Origin: Cytobacillus oceanisediminis | Lineage (GTDB): Bacteria; Bacillota; Bacilli; Bacillales; Cytobacillaceae | Assembly: GCF_022811925.1 (NCBI RefSeq) | Contig: NZ_CP065512.1 | Coordinates: forward strand, 1 to 64,000 | Length of the DNA: 64,000 bases | Reading direction: 5' to 3' | In this document: in pieces, positions 1-8,601 of the stretch | Layout of the letters: every line of letters starts with the position of its first letter | Numbering within the stretch: position 1 is the first letter of the stretch | Program-made: the position numbers and the translations under genes | The notes under the pieces: model-generated | Told to the model about the DNA's origin: nothing | Databases searched by the model: none | What the model saw: only the letters and a program-made list of their open reading frames with translations

Positions 1-453
1 CGATGTCTGATAGACCTTGAAAATTTGGTTTCCCTCTTCCAAATGGAGATTTCTGTCCATATTCTCAATCTCCCAAATGCCATCTCCGGTGTAGGCAGGA
101 CGCCCAAATGCATCAAATTTTACTTCGGCTATCAAATCTTTCTGAATGGCATTCATATTGGCCTTAAAGAAATACTTTCTTTTATTGACTGATACATCGC
201 CTATATCAGCGAATTTAAGCTGTTTGAGCATCTGCTCTGCGGAAGCCGAACTTTCAGAGCGCGTCCTATGGCGCTCCGCTACTAAACTGAAGCCAAGTCC
301 AAGGCAGAGCGGGCAATCCCGGCTCGCCTCCTGGTTGACTTCGTTGTAACAGGAACAGAAAAGCTTCTTATCTTGTCGGATAACCAATACTTCCCGTCCA
401 TATTTATCGAGAATTTTTTCAAATTCCCTCTTCAAATTAATGCTGGTATTCAT
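1..453 (-). CDS. Zinc-ribbon virion-region protein, partial (3' end outside window)
   Basis: The leftward reading frame opens at an ATG at 453, preceded by AAGGAG, and stays open to the window edge, so 151 residues are visible and the C-terminus is missing. About residues 32-50 hold a Cys cluster (FCSCYNE, then CPLCLGLGF) followed by RHRTR. This looks like a small zinc ribbon of the kind found in phage head-tail or baseplate-region proteins. It lies 11 nt downstream of the Ig-like gene in the same operon. The exact virion role is not recognised. Confidence 0.7.
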   Translation of the reverse strand, partial: MNTSINLKREFEKILDKYGREVLVIRQDKKLFCSCYNEVNQEASRDCPLCLGLGFSLVAERHRTRSESSASAEQMLKQLKFADIGDVSVNKRKYFFKANMNAIQKDLIAEVKFDAFGRPAYTGDGIWEIENMDRNLHLEEGNQIFKVYQTS

Positions 454-464
454 GGTTTCACTCC

Positions 465-2021
465 TTAAGCGTCAAAGTCTTTCATGGATGTCCTCGTCAT
501 TGGCTCTGGGTACGGGCTTCCCGCTTCGCCCTTAACGGTGCTTCCAGGTCTTGCATAGCCCCGGTTCCGATAGCCATGGATCAGGTCCTCCCACTGCTTC
601 AGCTGGCTTTGCAACTGGTCAATAACCGACTTAAGGTTGCTTGAACTTCCGCCTTCTTTTGTAACGGACAGGTCACTTAGCTTTATGCTCTCAGAGCCTA
701 CCAGAGAGGATGAAGAAGCAATATTCAATAATGCATCGATACCAACCTGCGTGTTTACATATTCATGGATGAAATAAGGAGCTTCCCCGTTTTGGTGCAA
801 TTCCTCATCATAGGTAGCTGATTCATACCAGATATCGCATGCATATTGGCTGTACTTTTTCATAAGAGATTGAACAAATCGATCAGACAATTCTGCTCCA
901 AAAGCACTTACCATTTCCTTGATGCGCTCCATGTCTCCATGGAAATGTTCAGGTGTAGCAACAAAACCGAAAACATGCGTATATCCCAAAGCCTGAAGGT
1001 TTAGTCCTGTCAGGTTTTTATTAACAATGACCGTGTATTCCTTCCCTGCTTGAAAAACATTAGCTGCCGGTGTCCATATAAGGACATTCGGGTTTTCAGG
1101 ATCCCAGGAAACTGCACCGTTCAATGCCTTGTTCGGGGAGTATGTCCCTCTCACATCAATTATGGTCAGCTGGTCTTTAGGAGGAGCTTGAACAACATAT
1201 AGCGGATTTTCCACTGCATCAAGGGAAGATATCTCTCCATTAAAAACGATGATAATTTCACTTGGAGTAGCCATCTCGCCAGATTGAGGATAGCGGTCCA
1301 CTATGGATAGCTGTTCAGCACCTGGATTGCTGATTGGTGGTGTTGGAGCAGGATCTATTGGATTGTTCTGCTGTAATGGTTCGATAAAGATTTGCTTTGT
1401 CGCCCAAGCAGTTGTCCCTCTTGCTGTTACACCCTTTACATGGACATAGTAATTTTCATTTTCTTTGACACGGTATGGGATGGTGAATTGATTTGCTGTG
1501 GTCTTCCCTTCGACCTGATTGTTTGGCCACAAATCAAAAGCGTCTGGATTGTTTGAGCTGGATAGGCGCACTTCAAAATGAATTTCCTCCCCCAGCATAA
1601 GGCCACTTGGCATATCCCATTTTGACTGAATGAATAGATAGTCTTGTATAAGCTCAAGGTTATTCAGGTCAGACATTTTAGCATTTTGAACAGTGGTGAA
1701 AAAGTAGGTTTTTGAACCAGGCAGGTAGGCACCGTCAATAGCTGCTACCCCATCTTGTTCTCCCAATACAGTAATCTGGTATTCTGTCCCTGGCTCAAGG
1801 GGAGCGGATGGTGTTAATTGATACGTCTTTGCCAGGTGATTGTACTGACCCTTGTAATCTACAAAATCACCGTTCACCTTTTTTAAGCGAATCGTATTAC
1901 TATTTAAGGTGTCTGTATTGATGGGCTTCGCAAAACTGATGGTTACCTTAGCCGACAGGTCTACATTCGCTTCATTGGATGCTGGATTAACACCCAGCAC
2001 AAGATAAGAGTAAGGAAGCAT
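465..2021 (-). CDS. Ig-like (Big_5/SbsA type) virion surface protein
   Basis: 518 residues. Residues about 5-112 look like a bacterial Ig-like domain of the Big_5 type, with the typical pattern of a predicted extreme in the protein, a PGTEYQITV strand and a closing FFTT strand. A fibronectin-III-like stretch follows at about 115-215, then a Pro-rich linker and a second Big_5-like domain at about 235-355 (AGKEYTVIV, HVFGFVATPE). The C-terminal 160 residues are helical and unrecognised. Ig-like domains in phage head operons usually decorate capsids or bind host surface glycans. It follows the capsid genes, so a decoration or adhesion role is likely. GGGGGT-type ribosome site, ATG start. Confidence 0.65.
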   Translation of the reverse strand: MLPYSYLVLGVNPASNEANVDLSAKVTISFAKPINTDTLNSNTIRLKKVNGDFVDYKGQYNHLAKTYQLTPSAPLEPGTEYQITVLGEQDGVAAIDGAYLPGSKTYFFTTVQNAKMSDLNNLELIQDYLFIQSKWDMPSGLMLGEEIHFEVRLSSSNNPDAFDLWPNNQVEGKTTANQFTIPYRVKENENYYVHVKGVTARGTTAWATKQIFIEPLQQNNPIDPAPTPPISNPGAEQLSIVDRYPQSGEMATPSEIIIVFNGEISSLDAVENPLYVVQAPPKDQLTIIDVRGTYSPNKALNGAVSWDPENPNVLIWTPAANVFQAGKEYTVIVNKNLTGLNLQALGYTHVFGFVATPEHFHGDMERIKEMVSAFGAELSDRFVQSLMKKYSQYACDIWYESATYDEELHQNGEAPYFIHEYVNTQVGIDALLNIASSSSLVGSESIKLSDLSVTKEGGSSSNLKSVIDQLQSQLKQWEDLIHGYRNRGYARPGSTVKGEAGSPYPEPMTRTSMKDFDA

Positions 2022-2034
2022 CTTCTATACCCCC

Positions 2035-2412
2035 TTACTCAGCGTCTTTTTTCGTGCGTTTTCTAGGCTTTTTAGCCGGCTCTTTCTTAGCTTCAGCTTC
2101 TTCCTTTGCCTCTATCACTGCTTCCTTAACAGGCTCAATTGACACTTCCGCCTCCTCTGCAATCTCCTGCTTTTCTTCGTTAGCAGGCTTTTCCTGAAGG
2201 TTTTGGCCATTTATAAATTCACGAGTGAAACGGTCATATGGAAGGAGGATATTTTTGCGGAGAGCAGATTGGATGCCTGAGAGTTTTTGGTCTTCCAATT
2301 TAATAGAGTAGACTTCGATTCCGGCAGTTTTAGGGAAGGTTATTCCGCTTACTGCCTCAACAAATTCTTCTCCGGAGTAGTTAGGAGACAGGATTACTTT
2401 TAATTCCTTCAT
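2035..2412 (-). CDS. Small virion-region protein with Lys/Glu-rich tail
   Basis: About 125 residues. The ATG at 2412 is chosen over one at 2421 because the AAAGG site directly abuts the upstream ATG but lies about 9 nt from the downstream one. The N-terminal 70 residues look folded (start MKELKVILSP); the last 55 are a highly charged Glu/Ala/Lys tail ending KPRKRTKKDAE. It sits between the major capsid gene and the Ig-like gene, so a head-completion or decoration role is possible. The family is not recognised. Confidence 0.55.
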   Translation of the reverse strand: MKELKVILSPNYSGEEFVEAVSGITFPKTAGIEVYSIKLEDQKLSGIQSALRKNILLPYDRFTREFINGQNLQEKPANEEKQEIAEEAEVSIEPVKEAVIEAKEEAEAKKEPAKKPRKRTKKDAE

Positions 2413-2443
2413 TACGATCATCCTTTCAGATATTAATACTTAT

Positions 2444-2473
2444 AAAGAAAGCCCCTACATCAACTGTAGGAGC
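2444..2473 (-). terminator. Rho-independent terminator after the capsid gene
   Basis: On the minus strand a 9-bp stem with one G-U pair (GCTCCTACA / TGTAGGGGC) and a 5-nt loop is followed by TTTCTTT. It lies just beyond the capsid stop codon and may reduce read-through so that capsid protein exceeds the downstream products. Confidence 0.6.
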
Positions 2474-2499
2474 TCCGTAGGAACGAGACTTCTATTGGA

Positions 2500-3597
2500 T
2501 TAGATTTCATCGTGTTGTTTAGCTGCAGCGCCTTGCATATCACTTGGAAGTGCCATGTCAGCAAACTTGCGCTCTGGAGCTGGGTAAGTCTTAGCGAATT
2601 TGATATTCTTAGCAACAGAGATTGCTAGGCCGCCATTTAGCACGCCCACGCCATATCTTTCTCGTAACTTAAGAGTTTGGATGTCACGGGAAGGATCGTC
2701 GAACTGTTCAGTAGACACTTCGTCTTTAACAAGCATTACGCCGACATTGTTTTTGTCTACAAGGTAGAAATCAAATTTCTTAGCTTCTTGATCGAATGGA
2801 ACGAATGGAGAGAAGATAACTTCAAGGCCAAGAGCGTTTGAAGTGTTGTAGTTGCGAGGGTCGAAGTTAGAAGAGCCTTGTCCGAAAGCTGCAATGCTTG
2901 TACCTTCAAGAGCAGCGTTCTTAGCGAACAATGACCAGCATAGAGGGTGCATGATGATTGTAGTAGGCTGGAAGCCAGCAGACATGATGGATACTGCCAT
3001 GTCGATGATGTCTTCAGCAGCTAATGTACCATTGTATTCACCATTGAAACCGCGGCCTGTAGGGTAACCGTCTTGTCCAGCTGTGAACATGTCACCGTCA
3101 AATACAACGTGTCCGGCTTTGCGGAACTCAGTAAAGCAGATTTCTTCTTTCTTAGCAGCAAGAGCGCGCCCTGCAGCACGAAGGTGCAAGCCGATTACAT
3201 CCCACTGGGAGTCGCTGATCATTTCATCTGTAATGCTAATACGTAAACCGTATTTTTTAACTTTAACATCTACAGACCCGATTCCGCCGCCAGTGATGTC
3301 TAAAGATTGGTTTGGATATTCTTGTCCTTCAGCAATTTCGAAAGCGCGGATAGCTCCGAAATGGATGAATTCCATAGAACGTCCTTCGTTTAGAGTTACC
3401 TTTTGGAAAAGGTTTGATACTAGAGTAAGAGGTTCAGCAGCCTCTAATACTACTGTACTGATAACCTTTGGAAGTAAAATGTTAGCATCTGCAGAAGTTA
3501 AAGCTTCTGAAACTGTTACACGTTGAGAAGCTGGGATCTTGCCTGCATAGCCCATCATTTTAGTGTACTTCTCATGAAGTTCAATAGATTTTTCCAT
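2500..3597 (-). CDS. Major capsid protein, HK97-fold
   Basis: 365 residues, within the usual size for HK97-fold capsid proteins. The N-terminal helical arm (about 1-45) is followed by a region rich in short beta segments. ITDEMISDS near residue 120 and the ending RERYGVGVLNGGLAISVAKNIKF match the E-loop/P-domain layout and the typical penultimate segment of phage capsid proteins. There is no long N-terminal scaffold; scaffolding probably comes from the acidic tail of the protease gene upstream. AGGAGG lies 13 nt before the ATG. Terminator-like hairpins on both sides suggest expression as its own unit. Confidence 0.8.
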   Translation of the reverse strand: MEKSIELHEKYTKMMGYAGKIPASQRVTVSEALTSADANILLPKVISTVVLEAAEPLTLVSNLFQKVTLNEGRSMEFIHFGAIRAFEIAEGQEYPNQSLDITGGGIGSVDVKVKKYGLRISITDEMISDSQWDVIGLHLRAAGRALAAKKEEICFTEFRKAGHVVFDGDMFTAGQDGYPTGRGFNGEYNGTLAAEDIIDMAVSIMSAGFQPTTIIMHPLCWSLFAKNAALEGTSIAAFGQGSSNFDPRNYNTSNALGLEVIFSPFVPFDQEAKKFDFYLVDKNNVGVMLVKDEVSTEQFDDPSRDIQTLKLRERYGVGVLNGGLAISVAKNIKFAKTYPAPERKFADMALPSDMQGAAAKQHDEI

Positions 3598-3630
3598 GAT
3601 ATATATATCCTCCTAAGCATTTGTGGTATG

Positions 3631-3665
3631 ATTTAAAATGGGGAAGTTTTGCATTCAACTTCCCC
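3631..3665 (-). terminator. Hairpin between 3800-5068 gene and capsid gene
   Basis: A perfect 9-bp inverted repeat (GGGGAAGTT / AACTTCCCC, 8-nt loop) lies in the 200-bp gap before the capsid start. On the minus strand it is followed by ATTTTAAAT, a weak T-run. It may be a partial terminator or an RNA stabiliser upstream of the capsid mRNA. Confidence 0.45.
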
Positions 3666-3799
3666 ACCTTAAATGGGAAGGTTCTACTACTCTTTTAAGC
3701 TGTTAATCGAAAGACCGTAAAGGTTAAACTGGAGTTTTCACGATGCGGATGTTCAGGAGATTAATAGTTGAGAGAATGAACCGAAGGGGTTTCCGTGGA

Positions 3800-5068
3800 T
3801 TATTTTTGAAGTAGGATACGAATAGCGCCGACAGAACCTTTGTAATCCCAGCCAGTAGGAATTCCGGCAACTGGATCTACAACCATAGGAACTGTTAAAG
3901 TAAGGCCAGTGTGCTCTACAGCGTCAGCAGATTCGTTTTCAGGAAGGTAGATTACAACTGTGTTGTTTACTACATCAACATGAAGATCGTTAGCATTTAC
4001 AGCTTTGCCATTTAACTGAGCAACTAAGTTTGCTAGTTTAGTCTGGTCAATCTTGTGCTTAAGCTTGATGAAGACAGCAGCGTTGCGAGTACCAGCGGCA
4101 ACAACCAATTTGTTAGCAGCAGCATCGAAAGTTGTGCCTTCGCCTGCACGAACTGCTTCAACGTTAGCATCTTTTGCACCAGCAGAAGCAACAGCAAAGT
4201 TACGAGTTTCTTGAGCACGGAAGAATCCGTCAGTTAAGAATGGAATTCCAGCCATTTTAGCACCCATTAGCATTTTTTCGAATTCCGGCTTCCAGCCCTT
4301 GATAGTGTGTGGAGCGCCGTAAGGGAATGCAGCAGCAGTACCGTCAGCAGGAAGTCCTGGAGATGGAGTGCGGCTCATAAGCTTAATGAACTCTTCCATT
4401 TCAGGGTTTACAAGGTCAGTGTAATACTGAAGGAAACCAGCTGGAGGAAGTTGAGTTTCTTTAGCCCAAACTTGTCCTACGATTGCTTCCGGAGCATCTG
4501 TGCCCTTCGCATATTTACGGAAGTTACCAGAGCGGTCAGAAACCACATAGTCACCGTGTTGGATTTGAAGTTTAGCATCGCCTGTTTCAGAAACAGCAGC
4601 ACCGAATTTCATTGCTTCTGCAAGAACCTGAGCAGCTTCCAATGAAGGAGTTGTTCCGTCACCAGCTAAAGCACCGATAGTTTCAAATAAAGGAACCTCG
4701 ATGTAGTTACGTGTGAAAAGAGATGGCTTTGTTAAGTGAGAGTGCATGCCATCGCGACGACGGGAATATACGTTGTGAAGGTTAACACCAGCTACCTTTT
4801 CAGATCCGTCTTTAGCTTGACGAACTGCTGTTTTATGGAAACCTGTGTCAGCGTCGTATTCAGCGCCTACGATTTCAGCGATCTTACCTTTTGCAAGTAC
4901 AACCGTTTGGTTGCCTTCTGGACCGTACTCATATACGAAAGTTTCAGCATCGTTTGTACGGGAAATAATCATATCTTCCGCCGGAGCAGCGCCTTCAGAA
5001 ACCACTAGGTTTGTGTGCGTTTTTCCTTTGAAAGTAAGATTGCGGTTTACATTTGGAAATTGTGCCAT
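3800..5068 (-). CDS. Capsid-region structural protein, unknown fold
   Basis: 422 residues, starting at ATG 5068 after AAGGAGG. It is rich in Ala, Thr and Val, with no membrane segment or signal peptide. Residues about 1-110 are beta-rich. The last 130 residues contain alternating hydrophobic strands (KLVVAAG, AAVFIKLKHKI, NNTVVIYLPENE) as in Ig-like or beta-sandwich decoration domains. Its position between the protease/scaffold gene and the major capsid gene is usual for a capsid decoration protein or second coat protein. I do not recognise a named family. Confidence 0.6.
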   Translation of the reverse strand: MAQFPNVNRNLTFKGKTHTNLVVSEGAAPAEDMIISRTNDAETFVYEYGPEGNQTVVLAKGKIAEIVGAEYDADTGFHKTAVRQAKDGSEKVAGVNLHNVYSRRRDGMHSHLTKPSLFTRNYIEVPLFETIGALAGDGTTPSLEAAQVLAEAMKFGAAVSETGDAKLQIQHGDYVVSDRSGNFRKYAKGTDAPEAIVGQVWAKETQLPPAGFLQYYTDLVNPEMEEFIKLMSRTPSPGLPADGTAAAFPYGAPHTIKGWKPEFEKMLMGAKMAGIPFLTDGFFRAQETRNFAVASAGAKDANVEAVRAGEGTTFDAAANKLVVAAGTRNAAVFIKLKHKIDQTKLANLVAQLNGKAVNANDLHVDVVNNTVVIYLPENESADAVEHTGLTLTVPMVVDPVAGIPTGWDYKGSVGAIRILLQK

Positions 5069-5087
5069 TATGAATGTGCCTCCTTAG

Positions 5088-6488
5088 TTAATTTCTGCGT
5101 CCAGTCAATAGACTGATTAATGCATCTTCATTAGATATAACCTTTACTGATTCGGTTGTCATCGTTTTACTTTCAGTAACGATTTCCTCACCTTTTGGCA
5201 TCTCAACAGACTCAACTGTTCTTGTTGTTTTGATAGCCGGCTTGTCTGCTAAAAGGTCAGCGATTGAATCACGCAAGGATTCTAAAGAGCGAACAGCGTA
5301 TTTTGCCATCGCTTCTTCTCGGTTTGATTCTTTTCCTGTGGCTACTCGAAGGTCTACAAGGAATCCGGCAACTGTCTCAGAAAGTTCTTTTGCAAGAGCT
5401 TCATTGGCCGCTGTTAATTCTTCCACTGTTTTCTTCGATTCTTCGAGTTCCTGCTTGATCTGCTCCACGTCCTCCTGGACTTGGTTTTCAGCTTCAGCTG
5501 GGGATTCTTCCGTCTTAGTAACGTCTTCTTTCTCATCTTCTTCCACTACTGTCTCAGAAGACTCTTCTACTTTTTCCTCTTCAACTACAACTGTTTCTTC
5601 AGTAGTCTCGGTTTCTTTAGTAGCGTTCTCCTCAACAGCTGTTTCTGTTGACTCGGCAGCGTCCGTTACGGGTTTCTGCTCCTCGTTTGTCACGGTGCGT
5701 TCCTCCTTTTCGGTTGATTCACTTTCACTTTTAACCACTTCTGGTTCAGCCGTCAATTCTGTATTGGAGGCAGTCTCTGCTACAACAATTTTTGAAGCAT
5801 CAATTGTGCCTGTTACGATTTTTCCACCGCCGGATTCTCCAACGGCTGCAACGGAAGGAGCGGCATTCGTTGCTACAATCATGGCATCTGAATCAGCCGG
5901 TACGTTAACCCAGCTCAGTTCATCGAACCAAAGGTCGCCTGCAACCCATTCACAAGTCTGGCCGTCATACTCTTCGCCTCTCATGTGCCCGCACCATCCT
6001 TCATTGATGATGTCAGTTCCACAGACACTGCAGACAGCGGCATTGGTTGTTGCACCAATCGAAACTGTCAGCAATCTGCCTTCTAAAACATCTTTAATGG
6101 CTTTTTCTTGAGTGATTTTAGGAGTGACGATAATGCCGGGGCGTCCAGCGGAAGTATATTCGGAGTAAGATGCGGAGTAAACGCGGCCTGTGGCTTCGGT
6201 ATTCACATCATGATTGTGAATAACCGGTTTAGGGAAAGGAGCGGTCCAGCTGTAGACACCACTTTTCAATTCATGGTTTCCTTTCAGCTTTTCGCCAAGG
6301 TAACGGTTAAAGTTTCTTGTCCTTCCTTCATGAATTGCTTCAATCTTAGGATAAAGGACAGTAATTCCGCTTTCGTTTGTATGCTCATTGAAAGCTGTGT
6401 CGATTTGGCCAATGACCGGCTTGGTAGTAACCGATTCATTGATAATCATTGGGTCTATATCAAGACCATGCCACTTAACTAGGTTCAC
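5088..6488 (-). CDS. Prohead protease fused to acidic coiled-coil scaffold
   Basis: 466 residues. The GTG at 6488 directly follows the portal stop codon, with GGAGG 8 nt upstream. Residues 1-210 look like a prohead maturation protease: HNHD near residue 93 and LLTVSIGA near 140 fit the His and Ser of the herpes/HK97-type assembly protease. A Cys4-like cluster (CSVCG, GWCGH, C at about 155-180) suggests a zinc-stabilised insert. Residues about 235-400 are very Glu/Val/Thr-rich and then form a coiled coil, as expected for a scaffold cut away on maturation. The catalytic assignment is inferred from motif and position. Confidence 0.7.
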   Translation of the reverse strand: MNLVKWHGLDIDPMIINESVTTKPVIGQIDTAFNEHTNESGITVLYPKIEAIHEGRTRNFNRYLGEKLKGNHELKSGVYSWTAPFPKPVIHNHDVNTEATGRVYSASYSEYTSAGRPGIIVTPKITQEKAIKDVLEGRLLTVSIGATTNAAVCSVCGTDIINEGWCGHMRGEEYDGQTCEWVAGDLWFDELSWVNVPADSDAMIVATNAAPSVAAVGESGGGKIVTGTIDASKIVVAETASNTELTAEPEVVKSESESTEKEERTVTNEEQKPVTDAAESTETAVEENATKETETTEETVVVEEEKVEESSETVVEEDEKEDVTKTEESPAEAENQVQEDVEQIKQELEESKKTVEELTAANEALAKELSETVAGFLVDLRVATGKESNREEAMAKYAVRSLESLRDSIADLLADKPAIKTTRTVESVEMPKGEEIVTESKTMTTESVKVISNEDALISLLTGRRN

Positions 6489-8585
6489 CTATATGACCTC
6501 CTTGTTTGTTAGTACAACTGTGCATTCGCAATTGGTATGATGCGGCGGCAATTGTTCCCTCCAACCCTCGCGTAACGGAATTTCTCCCGGAGCAGTCAAG
6601 CAGGTCTTACAGCAATTTTCCTTATGACGGATAAAGACTGTTTCTTTCTTGCTTTTTTCCGCGGCCAATGCCACGCCATAGTTGTACGCTTCAAAAGAAA
6701 TGCGCTTTGCTATGAATCCAATACGGAATCGGGAAGCAGTAAAGGCATGTGATACGTGGGCAGTCGGGGAGTCTTTCTCATATGCGGATGAAACGGAGCT
6801 AGTAACATCGGCCATTAATTTTTCAAAGGAGCGGCTGTGTCTTCCAACAGCGATCTGTACATCCCCCGGGGAAAGTTTAGCGAAATGATTCCCAAGCTGG
6901 TTAAGTCCTTCTTGGAATCCATATAGAAAAGCTTTCTCTACAAATGGATGAATCTGCTCTTTGATCAAACGACCGGTTAATCCTGTAGTGAAGGAAATGA
7001 CATTATCCATGCCCTCTTGTTTTTGGATGCGAGCCTGGACATCTTCCATGGTATCGCTCCAGTATCGCTCTACCTTGTTTGCGAAGGCACCAACTTGCAA
7101 TGCTTCCTGTAAAGTAACCACTTGGCCTCCCTGGGTCAATTGCGTGTTCTCAGAAACGGAATGGCTCCGGTTTTCCTTCGAACGGTCTGGTTTACCTGGA
7201 CTCTGCTGTTTGCCATGCTGGTTTTCCGGCTGATCCTGATTATTGCCCTGGGCAGCCGCCCCTTCTGTGGAGACTGCCGAACCAAACATATTGGCGAACA
7301 AGCGGCTTTCATCTACAGTTGTGTCATGGCCAAGCAGCTGTCTCATCTCTTCAAAGGTGATGCTGTTCTGCATGAACATTTGGATAACATGGTTTTCTCT
7401 TTTGATTTTGGCGTCGAATTCAATCTCGTGGAAAAGGAATTCAACTTCGTCATCGGGATTTAGTACGGGATCAAACCCTCCTTCAAAGAGGAGTTCATTA
7501 ATAATGAAGAATTTGGTGATATCAGCGAAGACTTTTTGGAAGTCTTTCACGGAGTCATTAAGGTCTGCGGATTGATTATCGGAGGTTGAGCGGTTGGCTG
7601 TATCGGATACACCCATGATTGTGTCGCTTACGCCGAGTCCTGAGAAAACCCTTTGCCGGAAGTAACGTAAATATCCATTCGCATCGATTGCCTGCCCTTG
7701 TGAGCCGACTACTTCAATGCTGTGCCTTTCTGGAACGACCAGTGCCCCATCAACAGGGATATTTCTGATTTCTTCCCTTAAGTTTTCAATCTCTTCATCG
7801 GTTGCTTCAAATCCTGGCTTATCAATTCCTACCTTATATAGATATAGAGGAAAAAGATTGCGGTAGATTAAGCGAGCCACGTTCTCTTCGATTTGACGAA
7901 GAAGCTTCACGTCGTCCAAAGCATTGAAGATAAACGGAACACCATAAGCCCTTCCGCTTGGTCTGCGGTACGGGTAGTGGACAATATCTTCAGGCTTGAA
8001 TTCAATTCCCTCTCCCCCTCCAGTACCAGTGGTTTGCTGATAGCCGAGGATTTTTCCTGTTTCATCACGGTTAATGGTAACTAAATGGGCTGGAAGGACA
8101 AAATAGCCTGCAATCGGCTGCTTGCCTGTATAACCAACAGCGGTTACACCTGCAGGCATGCTGCCTGTCTTAGCTCTTGCTTTGACAATATAGGAGTTTC
8201 CATAGAGAACAAGATTATCTGCAATCTCCTGAAGGAAAGCATCTATGCTTTGCCCTGTCCCTTCGGACATAAGTTTTAAACGGGTCCAGACATATTCAAC
8301 TGCCTGATCATTCTTCCCTGATAGCTCCCAGCCATTTTTAAACATGAGAGCCGAGTGCTTATCAACGGCTCGGCGTATATAACTGTCTGTATAATACGCA
8401 CGTCCGATTTCTGCCAAGTCAACCGGGGACTCTTCGAAGCCCTGGCCACCCCCACCCGAACGGAGGGCTTGTCCCAAACGTTTTACCTGAACCTTTTTAG
8501 GGTCACGCTTGGCAGCTGCAGGCGCTTCGCTCACATTGTTTGTGCGCAGTCGAACCCCTTTTCGAATTCGGTCTAACATACTCAA
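6489..8585 (-). CDS. Portal protein with C-terminal MuF-like head domain
   Basis: 698 residues, longer than a stand-alone portal (about 400-500). Residues about 35-430 match the SPP1/HK97 portal style (YTDSYIRRAVDKHS, NLVLYGNSYI, EDIVHYPYRRPSG, then Ser/Asn/Asp-rich segments around STSDNQSADLND). After a Gln/Asn/Pro-rich linker, residues about 520-698 form a helical domain ending in HKENCCKTC, HHTNCECTV, the Cys/His signature of phage Mu gpF-like minor head proteins. The gene is therefore read as a portal-MuF fusion. The start is taken as TTG 8585, about 8 nt from GAGGTG; an ATG six nt further on is possible. Confidence 0.78.
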   Translation of the reverse strand: MSMLDRIRKGVRLRTNNVSEAPAAAKRDPKKVQVKRLGQALRSGGGGQGFEESPVDLAEIGRAYYTDSYIRRAVDKHSALMFKNGWELSGKNDQAVEYVWTRLKLMSEGTGQSIDAFLQEIADNLVLYGNSYIVKARAKTGSMPAGVTAVGYTGKQPIAGYFVLPAHLVTINRDETGKILGYQQTTGTGGGEGIEFKPEDIVHYPYRRPSGRAYGVPFIFNALDDVKLLRQIEENVARLIYRNLFPLYLYKVGIDKPGFEATDEEIENLREEIRNIPVDGALVVPERHSIEVVGSQGQAIDANGYLRYFRQRVFSGLGVSDTIMGVSDTANRSTSDNQSADLNDSVKDFQKVFADITKFFIINELLFEGGFDPVLNPDDEVEFLFHEIEFDAKIKRENHVIQMFMQNSITFEEMRQLLGHDTTVDESRLFANMFGSAVSTEGAAAQGNNQDQPENQHGKQQSPGKPDRSKENRSHSVSENTQLTQGGQVVTLQEALQVGAFANKVERYWSDTMEDVQARIQKQEGMDNVISFTTGLTGRLIKEQIHPFVEKAFLYGFQEGLNQLGNHFAKLSPGDVQIAVGRHSRSFEKLMADVTSSVSSAYEKDSPTAHVSHAFTASRFRIGFIAKRISFEAYNYGVALAAEKSKKETVFIRHKENCCKTCLTAPGEIPLREGWREQLPPHHTNCECTVVLTNKEVI

Positions 8586-8601
8586 ATCGGTACACCTCTC
8601 T

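Noticed and set aside
146..349. 67-codon rightward frame at the left edge
   Set aside because: The opposite strand encodes a better protein with CxC and CPLC motifs and a ribosome site.
5230..6111. 293-codon rightward frame opposite the protease gene
   Set aside because: It is Ser/Thr/Val-rich because it is the complement of a Glu/Ser-rich scaffold, and it has no ribosome site. It is a shadow.
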